From Marinobacter salinisoli (GTDB taxonomy: Bacteria; Pseudomonadota; Gammaproteobacteria; Pseudomonadales; Oleiphilaceae), in NCBI RefSeq assembly GCF_017301335.1, contig NZ_CP071247.1, forward strand, positions 2,170,001-2,234,000: a stretch of 64,000 bases of DNA. The letters run 5' to 3'. Below the pieces are notes generated by a model. It was not told the DNA's origin. It saw nothing but the letters and a program-made list of their open reading frames with translations, and did not search any database. Of this stretch, positions 40,048 to 49,142 are shown piece by piece. The translations under genes were made by a program, and so were the position numbers. How positions within the stretch are numbered: the stretch's first letter is position 1; each line of letters opens with the position of its first letter.

Positions 40048-41172
40048 ATGAATCATCTGAAAACCCTGAAAGTAGTAGGGCTGGCTGCCTGCTTTGTTGG
40101 TGCTTCAATGACCGCATCGCAAGCCCTGGCCCGCGACGCAAACCGAACGCAGTTCCCGATCGTGTTTGCGCATGGCATGGCCGGATTTGACGACATCCTC
40201 GGATATGATTATTGGGGGGATGACTACGGAACCTACGTTCTGGACGCATGCAACCGGTTCCTCGAAGTCAACTGCAATGTCGACATCAATAGATATCAGC
40301 GAAGCTATGTTTCCGCCGTGACCCCCTTTGAGAGCTCTGAAGTTCGCGGACACCAGCTTGCCAATAACATCGAAAGCTATATGGCGACCTCAGGGGAGAG
40401 TTACGTGAACATCGTGTCGCACTCCCAGGGGGGAATTGATGCCCGCAAAGCCGCCCGGGTGTTGCGTGAGCGCAAGGGCTACCGTGTGGTGAAAACCCAC
40501 GTCAGTGTCTCTTCGCCACACCGCGGTTCACCCGTCGCAAAATTCATCCTGGATCACTACGCCAATGCGGTCACTGAGACCCTGGCAAACTACGTTGGCG
40601 ATGTGATCTACAACAACGGAAATGACGCCATTGCCGGTGCCAAACAGCTGGTCTTCAACGACTATGACCCCAACGATGGCGTCACTACCGGCTTGAAGGC
40701 ATTCAATCAGAAGTACCCGGTTAGCCCATCGTATATCGAGCATTCGGCTGCGCTGATGACGGCGCAGAGGGGAGGCAGTGTGAACCCCGCTCTTTGGCTG
40801 CTCAAAGAGGCGATTTACGACATCGATGGCGACGGTTACTGCTACGAAGATTGCAATAATGATGGCGCGGCCGGTCAGGGTGACGGCAATCCGGACGATC
40901 GAGATGACGATGGTCTGGTCGGTATCAACAGTCAACAGCAGGGTACCCGCCTGCAATACTTCGAGTGCTTTGGCTGTCTTGACTACGTATGGGATCGGAC
41001 GGAGTTCGGTTACGTATCCGATCTCAATCATCCAAATAGCACACAAGCCACGTCCTCGTCCTACGTGATCAACCAGGATCACCTGGATGTGATTGGTGTT
41101 GGCCCGGATACCTTTGACGAAATGGAGTTTTACGCCGCAATTACCGACTACATAGCCGATCGCGGTCACTGA
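40048..41172 (+). CDS. Secreted triacylglycerol lipase, copy 1
   Basis: A 374-residue lipase of the Pseudomonas-like family I alpha/beta hydrolases, hydrolysing long-chain acylglycerols outside the cell. A signal peptide ends at about residue 28 (ASQALA). The oxyanion region is FAHGMAGFDD at 40-49, the nucleophile Ser126 lies in SHSQGG, the acid is probably Asp288 in DDDGLVGINSQQQG and the base His345 in QDHLD. An Asp-rich insertion, DIDGDGYCYEDCNNDG and following (258-288), with Cys265 and Cys269, looks like a calcium-binding loop not found in Pseudomonas LipA. Secretion by a type II system is likely. A chaperone-like gene lies divergently upstream. Confidence 0.9.
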   Translation: MNHLKTLKVVGLAACFVGASMTASQALARDANRTQFPIVFAHGMAGFDDILGYDYWGDDYGTYVLDACNRFLEVNCNVDINRYQRSYVSAVTPFESSEVRGHQLANNIESYMATSGESYVNIVSHSQGGIDARKAARVLRERKGYRVVKTHVSVSSPHRGSPVAKFILDHYANAVTETLANYVGDVIYNNGNDAIAGAKQLVFNDYDPNDGVTTGLKAFNQKYPVSPSYIEHSAALMTAQRGGSVNPALWLLKEAIYDIDGDGYCYEDCNNDGAAGQGDGNPDDRDDDGLVGINSQQQGTRLQYFECFGCLDYVWDRTEFGYVSDLNHPNSTQATSSSYVINQDHLDVIGVGPDTFDEMEFYAAITDYIADRGH

Positions 41173-41198
41173 TCAGTGGCCGATCTTTAGCTGCAAAC

Positions 41199-41231
41199 AA
41201 GGCCGACCCTGCGGGTGTCGGCCTTTTCTTT
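41199..41231 (+). terminator. Terminator after lipase 1
   Basis: The stem AAGGCCGAC / GTCGGCCTT is followed by TTCTTT. It is part of the duplicated unit. Confidence 0.88.
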
Positions 41232-41363
41232 CACTGTCGCCCGTGATTTCACATGCACTTAATCTCTGGTTCCCCCGGCCGGCGAGTGAGCGAGCATCGG
41301 TCAAAAAGTGCACATGTGATGGGCGTCTCAAAAATATGTGTGCAAATGCGATACAAAAAGGTC

Positions 41364-41380
41364 TGTCTATTTTTTAGACA
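41364..41380. promoter_or_regulatory. TGTCTA-N5-TAGACA palindrome upstream of lipase 2
   Basis: TGTCTATTTTTTAGACA is the second copy of the lipase operator dyad, 184 bases before the GTG start. A GCGATACAAA block 12 bases upstream is also shared with copy 1. The 375-bp gap 41173-41547 otherwise holds the lipase 1 terminator and the degenerate CRP-like site, and no gene. Confidence 0.6.
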
Positions 41381-41547
41381 GCCCGGTTGGCTGGATGCTC
41401 GTACGTTCCTTTTGCATCGTCGGGGTACTTACGGAAGAGGCCATCACTGAATAAGGACGTTTGAATCCCGGGGGATGCCGAGGGGAGACCATCCCAGTCA
41501 GTTAGTACCGTGGTTAGGCTCACAAAAAAAACAAGAGGCTAACAACC

Positions 41548-42672
41548 GTGAAAAATCTGAAAACCCTGAAATCCCTTGGGCTGGCAGCCTGCTTCGTCGG
41601 CGCTGCAGCGACTTCTTCGCACGCCCTCGCACGCGATGCAAATCTGACCCAATTCCCGATTGTGTTTGCTCATGGCATGGCCGGTTTCGATGACATCCTC
41701 GGTTACGACTACTGGGGAGACGATTATGGAACCTACGTGCTGGATCAATGTGACAAATTCCTGGAATCCAATTGCAACGGCAACATCAATAACAATCAGA
41801 AAAGCTATGTTTCCGCAGTAACGCCGTTTGAGAGTTCTGAAGTTCGTGGATTTCAGCTCGCCAACAACATCGAAAGCTATATGGCCACGTCGGGCCAGAG
41901 TTACGTAAACATCGTGTCGCACTCCCAGGGGGGAATTGATGCCCGTAAGGCCGCCCGGCTGCTGCGTGAACGCAAGGGCTATCGTGTGGTGAAAACCCAC
42001 GTCAGCGTATCCTCGCCACACCGCGGTTCACCCGTCGCAAAATACATCCTGGACCATTACGCCAATCAGGTCACTGAGACACTGGCGAATTACTTTGGCA
42101 ACATCATCTATAACAATGGCAACGACGCCATCGCGGGTGCCAAACAGCTGGTGTTCAACGATTACGACCCGAACGATGGCGTGACCACGGGGTTGAAGGC
42201 GTTCAATCAGAAATATCCGGTGAGCAGTAGTTACATAGAGCATTCTGCGTCTCTCCTCACGGCGCAGGATGGTGCCAGCGTGAACCCTGCGCTGTGGCTG
42301 CTGAGCGAACTGATTTACGACATTGATGGTGACGGTTACTGTTACGAAGACTGCAACAACGATGGTGCCGCGGGCCAAGGTGATGGGAATCCGAACGAGC
42401 GTGATGATGACGGTCTCGTCGGTATCAACAGCCAGCAGCAGGGCTATCGCCTGCAGTACTATGAATGTTTAGGCTGTCTGGATTACGTTTGGGAACGGAC
42501 TGAGCTGGGCTACGTATCTGATATCAGTCACCCCAACAGCACCCAGGCGACGTCCTCCACTTACGTCATTAATCAGGACCATCTGGATGTGATTGGGGTG
42601 GGTCCGGATACCTTTGATGAAATGGAGTTTTACGCCGCTATCACGGACTACATAGCCGATCGCGGGCACTGA
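41548..42672 (+). CDS. Secreted triacylglycerol lipase, copy 2
   Basis: A 374-residue paralogue of the preceding lipase, with all catalytic elements conserved: HGMAGFDD, Ser126 in SHSQGG, the DDDGLVG acid region and His345 in QDHLD. The Asp-rich, Cys-containing insertion is also kept. It starts with GTG at 41548 behind the same leader as copy 1, in which the ATG of copy 1 is the only notable change. Differences cluster in surface segments such as DACNRFLEVNCNVDIN versus DQCDKFLESNCNGNIN. It has its own operator and terminator, so it can be expressed separately. Confidence 0.9.
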   Translation: MKNLKTLKSLGLAACFVGAAATSSHALARDANLTQFPIVFAHGMAGFDDILGYDYWGDDYGTYVLDQCDKFLESNCNGNINNNQKSYVSAVTPFESSEVRGFQLANNIESYMATSGQSYVNIVSHSQGGIDARKAARLLRERKGYRVVKTHVSVSSPHRGSPVAKYILDHYANQVTETLANYFGNIIYNNGNDAIAGAKQLVFNDYDPNDGVTTGLKAFNQKYPVSSSYIEHSASLLTAQDGASVNPALWLLSELIYDIDGDGYCYEDCNNDGAAGQGDGNPNERDDDGLVGINSQQQGYRLQYYECLGCLDYVWERTELGYVSDISHPNSTQATSSTYVINQDHLDVIGVGPDTFDEMEFYAAITDYIADRGH

Positions 42673-42698
42673 AGTTCCTGGAATAACCCGCAGTAAAC

Positions 42699-42731
42699 AA
42701 GGCCGGCCCTTTGGGTGCCGGCCTTTTCTTT
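42699..42731 (+). terminator. Terminator after lipase 2
   Basis: The stem AAGGCCGGC / GCCGGCCTT is followed by TTCTTT. It is the counterpart of the terminator of copy 1 with compensating changes that keep the stem. Confidence 0.88.
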
Positions 42732-42857
42732 ATGTGTCACCTTTGATTTCACACCGGCGTCATCTTTGGTTCATACTAGGCTACCCAGTTGTGTTCAATC
42801 TTGCCCGCAACTGACTGGTTTGGCTGGCGGCAGTCGGGAGCTTATGAGGGCAGAGCA

Positions 42858-43391
42858 ATGATGAGAAAACGCGAATTCCAGGGTGAACCAATTGTGTGGC
42901 AGGTAGGCCGCTGTTATCTGGGTACTGTCATGGTGGCCCGAACGTCCAAGGGAATTTGCGCGGTTCTTCCAGGAGATTCCACCGAGGAATTGTTGACGGA
43001 GTTGGCTGATCGCTTTCCGGGGGCAACCTTTGAGCATTGCGACAGCCACCGGGAGGACTGGTTTCAGGGGGTGATGGACTATCTGGTAGATAGCCGAAAG
43101 CAGCCGAGCGTTCGTCTTGATCTGCGAGGTACCGATTTCCAGTGCCGGGTCTGGCATACCTTACGGGAAATTCCGTCGGGCAGTTGCGCCAGTTACAGCG
43201 AGGTGGCCCGTCGCGTCGGCCTTCCGTCGGGTTCCCGGGCCGTTGCCGGTGCCTGTGCCGCCAATCCTGTCGCCGTGCTGGTCCCGTGCCACAGAGTGCT
43301 CCGAAGTGATGGAAGCCTTTCCGGATACCGCTGGGGTCTGCAGCGCAAAAAAGCGCTTCTGGATCATGAGCAGTCGCTGTCCGAGCGCTGA
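42858..43391 (+). CDS. Methylated-DNA-protein cysteine methyltransferase (Ogt/Ada-C type)
   Basis: A 177-residue suicide DNA-repair protein that transfers alkyl groups from O6-alkylguanine to its own cysteine. The active site PCHRVL has Cys144. The helix-turn-helix region ASYSEVARRVGLPSGSRAV and the Asn hinge (AANPVAV) precede it, and GGxxGYRWG-like GSLSGYRWG follows. The frame opens at 42789; I chose the ATG at 42858, preceded by GAGGGC. It stands alone, with no AdaA-type regulator beside it. Confidence 0.9.
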   Translation: MMRKREFQGEPIVWQVGRCYLGTVMVARTSKGICAVLPGDSTEELLTELADRFPGATFEHCDSHREDWFQGVMDYLVDSRKQPSVRLDLRGTDFQCRVWHTLREIPSGSCASYSEVARRVGLPSGSRAVAGACAANPVAVLVPCHRVLRSDGSLSGYRWGLQRKKALLDHEQSLSER

Positions 43392-43509
43392 TCTTCCTTT
43401 CTTTATCTGGGCTTAAACTTGATAAGCATCAAGCCCGGGTTAGGCTTATGCTTTAGGGTGATATGCAAGATCGGATTGTCCGGACACTTTGACAGGCAGG
43501 AGGCGTTTT

Positions 43510-43830
43510 ATGAGTAACCGCAAGGCAGAGCTTGAAACCCTCAGGGCAGACCTGCAAGCCCGATTGGCGCGCTATGAGGCTCATCAGCATCGGGAAGACG
43601 GCGCGTTGGACAAGGATTTTGAAGAGCAGGCCACTCAAACCCAGAACGACGAGGTGGTTGATTCCCTGGAATCCGAAGTCCGGGTGGAGCTGGTCCAGAT
43701 TGAGCGCGCGCTTGAGCGCATCGCCCATGGCATCGGAGATGAGTGCGAGTCCTGTGGAGAGCCCATAGATCCCCGCCGTTTGCAGGTGTTGCCTTACACG
43801 ACCGTTTGTGTGGATTGCGCCGAAGACTGA
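43510..43830 (+). CDS. TraR/DksA-family zinc-finger protein
   Basis: A 106-residue protein with an N-terminal coiled coil (about 4-72) and a C-terminal four-Cys zinc finger (C79, C82, C100, C103). This is the DksA/TraR architecture. It is shorter than DksA (about 150 residues), so it is more likely a paralogue that binds RNA polymerase in the secondary channel than DksA itself; the coiled-coil tip lacks an obvious DxxDxA motif. ATG at 43510 follows CAGGAGG. The ABC operon starts 27 bases downstream. Confidence 0.82.
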   Translation: MSNRKAELETLRADLQARLARYEAHQHREDGALDKDFEEQATQTQNDEVVDSLESEVRVELVQIERALERIAHGIGDECESCGEPIDPRRLQVLPYTTVCVDCAED

Positions 43831-43857
43831 CCGCCCCTCTGGCCACGGACGGTGCCG

Positions 43858-44568
43858 ATGGTTGCCGAATCGGTTTTTCGTACCCGCAGCCTCACCAAAT
43901 CCTATGGTGAAGGCGACGTCCGCATCTGGGCCTTGAGGGGCGTCGACCTCGACCTGTATGCCGGCGAGTTGGTGGTACTGCTGGGCGCCTCCGGATCCGG
44001 AAAGTCGACTTTACTGAATATCCTCGGTGGGCTGGATGTCCCTGCATCCGGCGAGGTTTGGTACCGGGACATTGACCTCAGCAAGGCCGACGACCGGGCG
44101 CTCACCGCCTACCGACGGGACTATGTCGGCTTTGTCTTTCAGTTTTATAACCTCATACCCAGTCTCACGGCGTGGGAAAACGTGGCTGTTGTCACCGAGA
44201 TTGCCGAACATCCCATGCCGCCGGGAGACGCCTTGGGCCTCGTCGGGCTGAAAGAACGCATGCATCATTTCCCTGCCCAGCTGTCGGGGGGTGAGCAGCA
44301 GCGCGTTGCGATTGCGCGGGCTATCGCGAAATGCCCTGAGGTGCTTTTGTGTGATGAGCCCACCGGAGCCCTGGATTCCAGTACCGGCATACTGGTGCTT
44401 GAAGCACTGGAAACCGCCAACCGTGAAACCGGAACCACAACGGTTATCATCACGCACAATGCCTCGATCGCCCAGATGGCGGATCGGGTCATCACGCTTT
44501 CTGATGGCATGATTAGTGGTGAGACACGCAATGCCACACGGGCCGATCCGCGATCGTTGAACTGGTAA
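43858..44568 (+). CDS. ABC exporter ATP-binding protein (MacB/LolD type)
   Basis: A 236-residue ATPase with Walker [10 protein letters not shown] at 43-51, the Q-loop [18 protein letters not shown], the signature LSGGEQQR at 142-149 and Walker [13 protein letters not shown]. These are the hallmarks of the FtsX-type exporter ATPases. It forms an operon with the permease (5-bp gap) and the HlyD-type protein. The start is uncertain: a GTG six bases upstream (43852) is possible, and the ribosome binding site is weak for both. The substrate is unknown. Confidence 0.88.
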   Translation: MVAESVFRTRSLTKSYGEGDVRIWALRGVDLDLYAGELVVLLGASGSGKSTLLNILGGLDVPASGEVWYRDIDLSKADDRALTAYRRDYVGFVFQFYNLIPSLTAWENVAVVTEIAEHPMPPGDALGLVGLKERMHHFPAQLSGGEQQRVAIARAIAKCPEVLLCDEPTGALDSSTGILVLEALETANRETGTTTVIITHNASIAQMADRVITLSDGMISGETRNATRADPRSLNW

Positions 44569-44573
44569 CTCCG

Positions 44574-46949
44574 ATGCGTCCGTTACCCAGTGTCCTGAAT
44601 AAAAAGGTGTTCCGGGAATTGTGGCAGATGAAGGGTCCGGTTCTGGCGATTGCCTTTGTTATCGCCGGTGGTGTGGCCGTGTGCGTGATGTCCATTCTGT
44701 CCTACAGCACCCTCTCGACCACCCGTGCTCAATATTACGACGAGTATCGGTTTGCCGAAGTATTCACCACGCTCAAGCGGGCGCCGCGTCACTTGTTGGA
44801 ACGAGTGGCAGAGATTCCGGGTATCGCTGACGTCAGTGATCGCGTTGAAGGTGGCGCCAAATTGCGCATGGCGGGCTTTGATGAGCCCGTGTCAGCCCGG
44901 GTCATTTCGTTGCCCGAAACCGGGCAGCCCTCGCTCAACCGACTGTTCGTTCACCGGGGGCGTCTGCCAGCGCCTGGACGCAGTGCCGAAGTGGCAGTGA
45001 TCGGGTCTTTTGCGGAAGCTCACAAGCTAGAACCCGGTGACCGTTTTCCGGCCATCATCAACGGCAGGGAGCAGATGCTTACACTGACTGGCGTGGTGGA
45101 ATCACCCGAGTTCATCTTTGTGATTCCCCCCGGTGGTCTGTTACCGGACTTTCAGCGCTTTGGCGTGCTCTGGATGAGTCGTGCTGATCTCGCTGCGGCC
45201 CTGGATATGGAGGGGGCGTTCAATAGTCTGGTAGTCCGGATTCAGCCGGGGTCTTCGCAGAATGGTGTGATTGATGCGCTGGACCGTGTTTTTGCCCGGT
45301 TTGGCACAACAGGGGCTTTTGCCCGGGAGGACCAGACCTCCCACCGATTCCTCAACGACGATCTCGAGCAGCTCAAAATCATGGCAACGATGCTGCCGGC
45401 TATCTTCATGAGCGTTGCGATGTTCCTTCTTAACGTCGTTATTTCACGATTGGTGAATACTCAGCGCGATATCATCGCGGTTCTGAAGGCGTTCGGGTAT
45501 ACCACACGCCAGATCGCCATTCACTACAGCAAGCTGGTATTGGTGATTGCCGCCCTGGGCCTGGCACTTGGAATCGGGCTCGGTCTATGGCTCGGGCGAG
45601 CCCTCAGCGAACTGTACATGGAGTTTTACCGGTTCCCGGGGCTTACTTTTCAGCTCCCGGCCGTCTGGCTGGTATTGCTGGTCTTGCTGACCTTTGTGGT
45701 GTCTTTACTGGGTGGCTGGCGGGCCATCCGGCAGGGGACGGCGCGGCCTCCTGCCGAAGCCATGCGACCGGAAGGGCCGGCCGCCTATACGGTAACGACC
45801 GTAGAAACCTGGTTCTCTGGGTTTCGGTGGAGCCAGCCGTCACGGATGATCGTGCGGCAGCTCGCCCGACGTCCCATACGCGCTTTCCTGTCGGTCATCG
45901 GGATTGCGATGGCAACGGCAACAGTGCTGGTAGGCAACTTTCAGTTCGATTCCGTCGCCCTGATGGTTCAGACCCAGTTTGCCTCCATTCAGCAGCAGGA
46001 CATGACCGCAACGCTGGTGGAGCCCGTCAATGCGGCTGCGCTTTACGGGCTGCAGCGTCAGCCAGGGGTGCGCTATGCCGAAGGGCGTCGGGTGGTGCCG
46101 GCCAAGCTGATCAACGGACACCGTCAATGGCGTAGCGCGTTGATGGGCATTCCCGAGGACGCATCTTTGCAGTTTGTGCTGAACGAGAGACTCATGCCCG
46201 TCGGCTTGCCGGCCGGCGGCTTGCTGCTGACGGATTATCTCGCTCGTGAACTGCAGGTTCAGCCCGGCGATCGCTTAACGGTTGAGATACTGGAGGGAGA
46301 GCGGCGCAGGGTATCGATCCCGGTTGCTGCTGTGACCGGAGAGTTTCTCGGCACCGGCGCCTATATGAGACTGGATGCGCTGAATCGTGTGCTGCGGGAC
46401 GGACCACTCATCAATCAGGTGCTGCTGACAAATCATCCGGATCAGGAATTGCAGATCTTTCGTGAGCTCAAAGACACCCCTGGTGTGCTTGGAGTGGCGA
46501 AACGCCATGCCATGCTGGAAAGCTTCTACGAAACATTGGGAAAGACATTTCTGACTTTTACCTTCTTCAATAGCCTGTTGGGTGGCGTCATTGCCTTTGG
46601 GGTGATCTACAACACCATCCGGATCTCGCTGGCGGAAAAAGGGCGGGAATTGGCCAGCCTCAGAGTGCTGGGGTATACCCGCCAGGAGACGGCTCATATT
46701 CTCTTCGGCGAGGTCGCCGTGTTGCTGATCGCAGGGATTGGCGCTGGATGGCTGATCGGGCAGGGGCTTGCCTACTGGTTGACGACGGCTATGCAAACGG
46801 AGTTGTACCGGGTGCCCCTGATTATCACGGGGCAGACGTTCGGTATATCTGCAGCGGTAGTGCTGGTGTCCGCTCTGGTTTCCGGTGCCATCGCCTGGCG
46901 GCGGCTGCAAACGCTGGATCTGGTAGCGGTCTTGAAAACGAGGGAGTAA
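44574..46949 (+). CDS. ABC exporter permease with two FtsX domains
   Basis: A 791-residue inner-membrane protein. A first transmembrane helix (about 18-42) leads into a periplasmic MacB-PCD-like domain, then FtsX domains at about 260-390 and 660-790, with a second periplasmic domain between them. This duplicated FtsX arrangement resembles the LolCE/YbbP-type permeases, which act by mechanotransmission rather than by forming a channel. It follows the ATPase by five bases and precedes the adaptor by 49 bp. Confidence 0.85.
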   Translation: MRPLPSVLNKKVFRELWQMKGPVLAIAFVIAGGVAVCVMSILSYSTLSTTRAQYYDEYRFAEVFTTLKRAPRHLLERVAEIPGIADVSDRVEGGAKLRMAGFDEPVSARVISLPETGQPSLNRLFVHRGRLPAPGRSAEVAVIGSFAEAHKLEPGDRFPAIINGREQMLTLTGVVESPEFIFVIPPGGLLPDFQRFGVLWMSRADLAAALDMEGAFNSLVVRIQPGSSQNGVIDALDRVFARFGTTGAFAREDQTSHRFLNDDLEQLKIMATMLPAIFMSVAMFLLNVVISRLVNTQRDIIAVLKAFGYTTRQIAIHYSKLVLVIAALGLALGIGLGLWLGRALSELYMEFYRFPGLTFQLPAVWLVLLVLLTFVVSLLGGWRAIRQGTARPPAEAMRPEGPAAYTVTTVETWFSGFRWSQPSRMIVRQLARRPIRAFLSVIGIAMATATVLVGNFQFDSVALMVQTQFASIQQQDMTATLVEPVNAAALYGLQRQPGVRYAEGRRVVPAKLINGHRQWRSALMGIPEDASLQFVLNERLMPVGLPAGGLLLTDYLARELQVQPGDRLTVEILEGERRRVSIPVAAVTGEFLGTGAYMRLDALNRVLRDGPLINQVLLTNHPDQELQIFRELKDTPGVLGVAKRHAMLESFYETLGKTFLTFTFFNSLLGGVIAFGVIYNTIRISLAEKGRELASLRVLGYTRQETAHILFGEVAVLLIAGIGAGWLIGQGLAYWLTTAMQTELYRVPLIITGQTFGISAAVVLVSALVSGAIAWRRLQTLDLVAVLKTRE

Positions 46950-46998
46950 CTCCGGGAGCGGCCTGCCCGGAGGCAACAAACAGCGAAATGGGTAAAGC

Positions 46999-48210
46999 AT
47001 GACTGATCAGCGTTCTGTCGGAAAATGGATATTCTGGACACTGTTTGCCGGACTCGTTATCGGCGCCGTCTATTGGGCGGCCCGCCCGGAGCCGGTCTGG
47101 GTTGATCTGGCGCCGGTCGTCACTGGCAGCTTTGAGGTTTCGATCACCGAGGAGGGCAAGACACGAGTGAAAGACCGGTACCTGGTGTCGTCCCCGGTTG
47201 CAGGGTACCTGCATCGGGTAAGCCTCGAGATCGGCGACCCTGTAGAGCCTGGCCAGCTGCTCACCGAGGTGGAGCCCATGCCGGCGGGGATCCTCGATGC
47301 CCGAAGCCGTGCCGAAGCGCAGGCACGTGTGGGGGCAGCCCGGTCGGCACTGAATTCGGCACGGCAGAAGGTGGCCGCAGCGGAGGCTGAGGCCCAGTTT
47401 ACGGCCGACGAACTGGTCCGCCTGCAGTCGCTGAGCAGCAAGCACTTTATCTCCGAGGATCGCCTGCAACAGGCATTGGCGGCAAAAAATCGGGCTCAGG
47501 CTTTCCTCAATTCAGCCCGCTTCGATGAAGAAGTGATGGCCCACGAGCTGGCTGCAGCCCGTACACGGCTTGAAGTGTCCGCTGCCCAGTCAAACGGTGG
47601 CGAGGCCTTTGACCGTGTTGGCGTACGTTCGCCGGTCAAGGGTGCGGTGCTTGGGATCGTGCGCACCAGCGAGGGGGTCATTCAGGCCGGCGAGCCCATT
47701 CTTGAAGTGGGTGATCCGACAGCTCTGGAGGTCGTTGTTGATGTGCTGAGTTTTGATGCCGTCAACTTGTCTGAGGGCGTGCAGGTCCGGCTTGACGGCT
47801 GGGGCGGGTCATCGTTGCAGGCTGTGGTGCAGCGGGTGGAACCGGTTGGTTTTGAGGATGTGTCGGCCCTGGGCGTCAAGGAACAGCGTGTCCAGGTGGT
47901 GGCGGATATCGTGAGCCCTGCCGAACACTGGGATACCCTCGGGGATGGCTACCGTGTCGATGCCACCTTTGTACTCTGGTCGGCGGATAAGGTGTTACAG
48001 GTCCCGGCTTCGTCGGTTTTTTATGCTGATGAGGGCACTTATGTCTTCAGGGCAGACGATGCAACTGCACGGTTAGTGCCGGTGACGGTGGGCAAGAGCA
48101 ATGGCCTGCACACGGTTATCGAAGAGGGACTTGGGGAAGGGAATCTGGTCATTCGTCATCCGGATCGTCAACTTGAACACGGCGACCGGGTCCGTTACCG
48201 CTCGCGTTAA
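46999..48210 (+). CDS. HlyD-family periplasmic adaptor
   Basis: A 403-residue membrane-fusion protein with an N-terminal membrane anchor (about 9-27), a biotinyl-lipoyl-like split domain (VSSPVAGYLHRVSLEIGDPV near 55 and VRSPVKGAVLGIV near 215), a coiled-coil hairpin of about 90 residues rich in Ala and Glu between them, and a C-terminal beta-barrel. It would bridge the ABC permease to an outer-membrane channel, which is not encoded here and is probably TolC. With the two upstream genes it forms a MacAB-like or DevBCA-like exporter. Confidence 0.88.
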   Translation: MTDQRSVGKWIFWTLFAGLVIGAVYWAARPEPVWVDLAPVVTGSFEVSITEEGKTRVKDRYLVSSPVAGYLHRVSLEIGDPVEPGQLLTEVEPMPAGILDARSRAEAQARVGAARSALNSARQKVAAAEAEAQFTADELVRLQSLSSKHFISEDRLQQALAAKNRAQAFLNSARFDEEVMAHELAAARTRLEVSAAQSNGGEAFDRVGVRSPVKGAVLGIVRTSEGVIQAGEPILEVGDPTALEVVVDVLSFDAVNLSEGVQVRLDGWGGSSLQAVVQRVEPVGFEDVSALGVKEQRVQVVADIVSPAEHWDTLGDGYRVDATFVLWSADKVLQVPASSVFYADEGTYVFRADDATARLVPVTVGKSNGLHTVIEEGLGEGNLVIRHPDRQLEHGDRVRYRSR

Positions 48211-48249
48211 GCTTCGAACAATTATTCAGACAGGGAAGGGGGGGCGGTT

Positions 48250-48873
48250 ATGACGCGGGTATCGGTTTCAGGGATTGTCTGGGCAGTGATTTTTCTTGCC
48301 GTGCTGATGTGGTCGGCTATTGAACCCAAAGACCGGGTGACCTGGATGTTGGAAGTGCTGCCTGCGGTGATTGGTTTGTGCCTGGTGGCCTGGTGTGTTG
48401 TCCGTTTTCCCCTCACGCCGCTCGTTTACTGGCTGATATTGATTCACGCCGTCATTCTGATGGTCGGCGGTCATTACACTTACGCGGAAGTACCGCTGTT
48501 TGATTGGTTCCGCGACTGGTTCGGCTGGCAACGCAATAACTATGACAAGCTGGGGCATTTTGCTCAGGGCTTTGTGCCTGCGCTCATTGCCCGCGAGCTG
48601 GTGATCCGATTCGACGTGTTCCATGGCAGGGGCTGGATGTCTTTTTTCGTGGTGTGTTTCTGCCTGGCCTTGAGCGCATTTTACGAGCTGATCGAATGGT
48701 GGGTTGCACTGGCCAGCGACGAGGCTGCGGATGCGTTTCTGGGAACCCAGGGTTATGTCTGGGATACCCAGTCGGACATGGCGTGGGCGCTCTCCGGTGC
48801 AGTCATTGCGCTGCTCGTTCTCGCCCGTGTGCACGACCAGCAGTTGGCCTCATTACGACCAGCAATCAGGTAA
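48250..48873 (+). CDS. DUF2238 (YjdF-like) membrane protein
   Basis: A 207-residue inner-membrane protein with six hydrophobic segments and the family's conserved polar motifs: HYTYAEVPL near residue 76, YDKLGHFAQGF near 98, ELIEWW near 142 and the end motif YVWDTQSDMAWALSGA. The family is of unknown function. It lies 39 bp downstream of the HlyD gene on the same strand and may be read with it, but its link to export is not shown. Confidence 0.8.
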   Translation: MTRVSVSGIVWAVIFLAVLMWSAIEPKDRVTWMLEVLPAVIGLCLVAWCVVRFPLTPLVYWLILIHAVILMVGGHYTYAEVPLFDWFRDWFGWQRNNYDKLGHFAQGFVPALIARELVIRFDVFHGRGWMSFFVVCFCLALSAFYELIEWWVALASDEAADAFLGTQGYVWDTQSDMAWALSGAVIALLVLARVHDQQLASLRPAIR

Positions 48874-49142
48874 ACCAACCACCCTGAACAGCGGCGCAAC
48901 CGCTTGGGACTGAACTTCCTCCCCGGTCAGAGCGGACCGTTTCCTCTGGCCATTCTGGTGCCCTTCTGCAAATCTCCGGCAACCCTTGAACCAGTTCTCA
49001 TCGCTGCTTTTTCAGGCCCCTTCTGCAGGGACAGATTTGAGGCACAGTTATCTTTAAGCGCACTGCCTTTTCGGTATCTTACCGTAACAACGTGTAACCC
49101 CATAAATCGCTTGGCGAATAACAAACAGGGACGTCTTTTCAC
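48874..49142. other. Spacer upstream of the C39 peptidase operon
   Basis: No gene is seen here. A small perfect dyad, CGGTA-TCT-TACCG (49072-49084), lies 58 bases before the C39 peptidase start, in a position suited to an operator. No clear -35/-10 pair was found. Confidence 0.35.

Larger units (their letters stand above)
39817..41231 (+). repeat. Tandem duplication, copy 1 (promoter, lipase, terminator)
   Basis: Copy 1 of a unit of about 1.4 kb. The operator dyad, leader, lipase gene and terminator all recur 1498-1500 bases downstream. The last 45 bases before the start codons are nearly identical (CGTGGTTAGGCTCAC, an A-run and AAGAGGCTAACAACC). Confidence 0.85.
41315..42731 (+). repeat. 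Tandem duplication, copy 2 (promoter, lipase, terminator)
   Basis: Copy 2 of the duplicated unit. Coding sequences have the same length and align without gaps. Many third-position and some amino-acid changes show that the duplication is not recent. Blocks such as the SHSQGGIDARKAAR region are nearly identical in DNA. Confidence 0.85.

Noticed and set aside
39817-42731. Mobile-element origin of the duplicated lipase units
   Set aside because: No transposase, terminal inverted repeats or target-site duplications flank the units; a simple tandem duplication explains the pattern.
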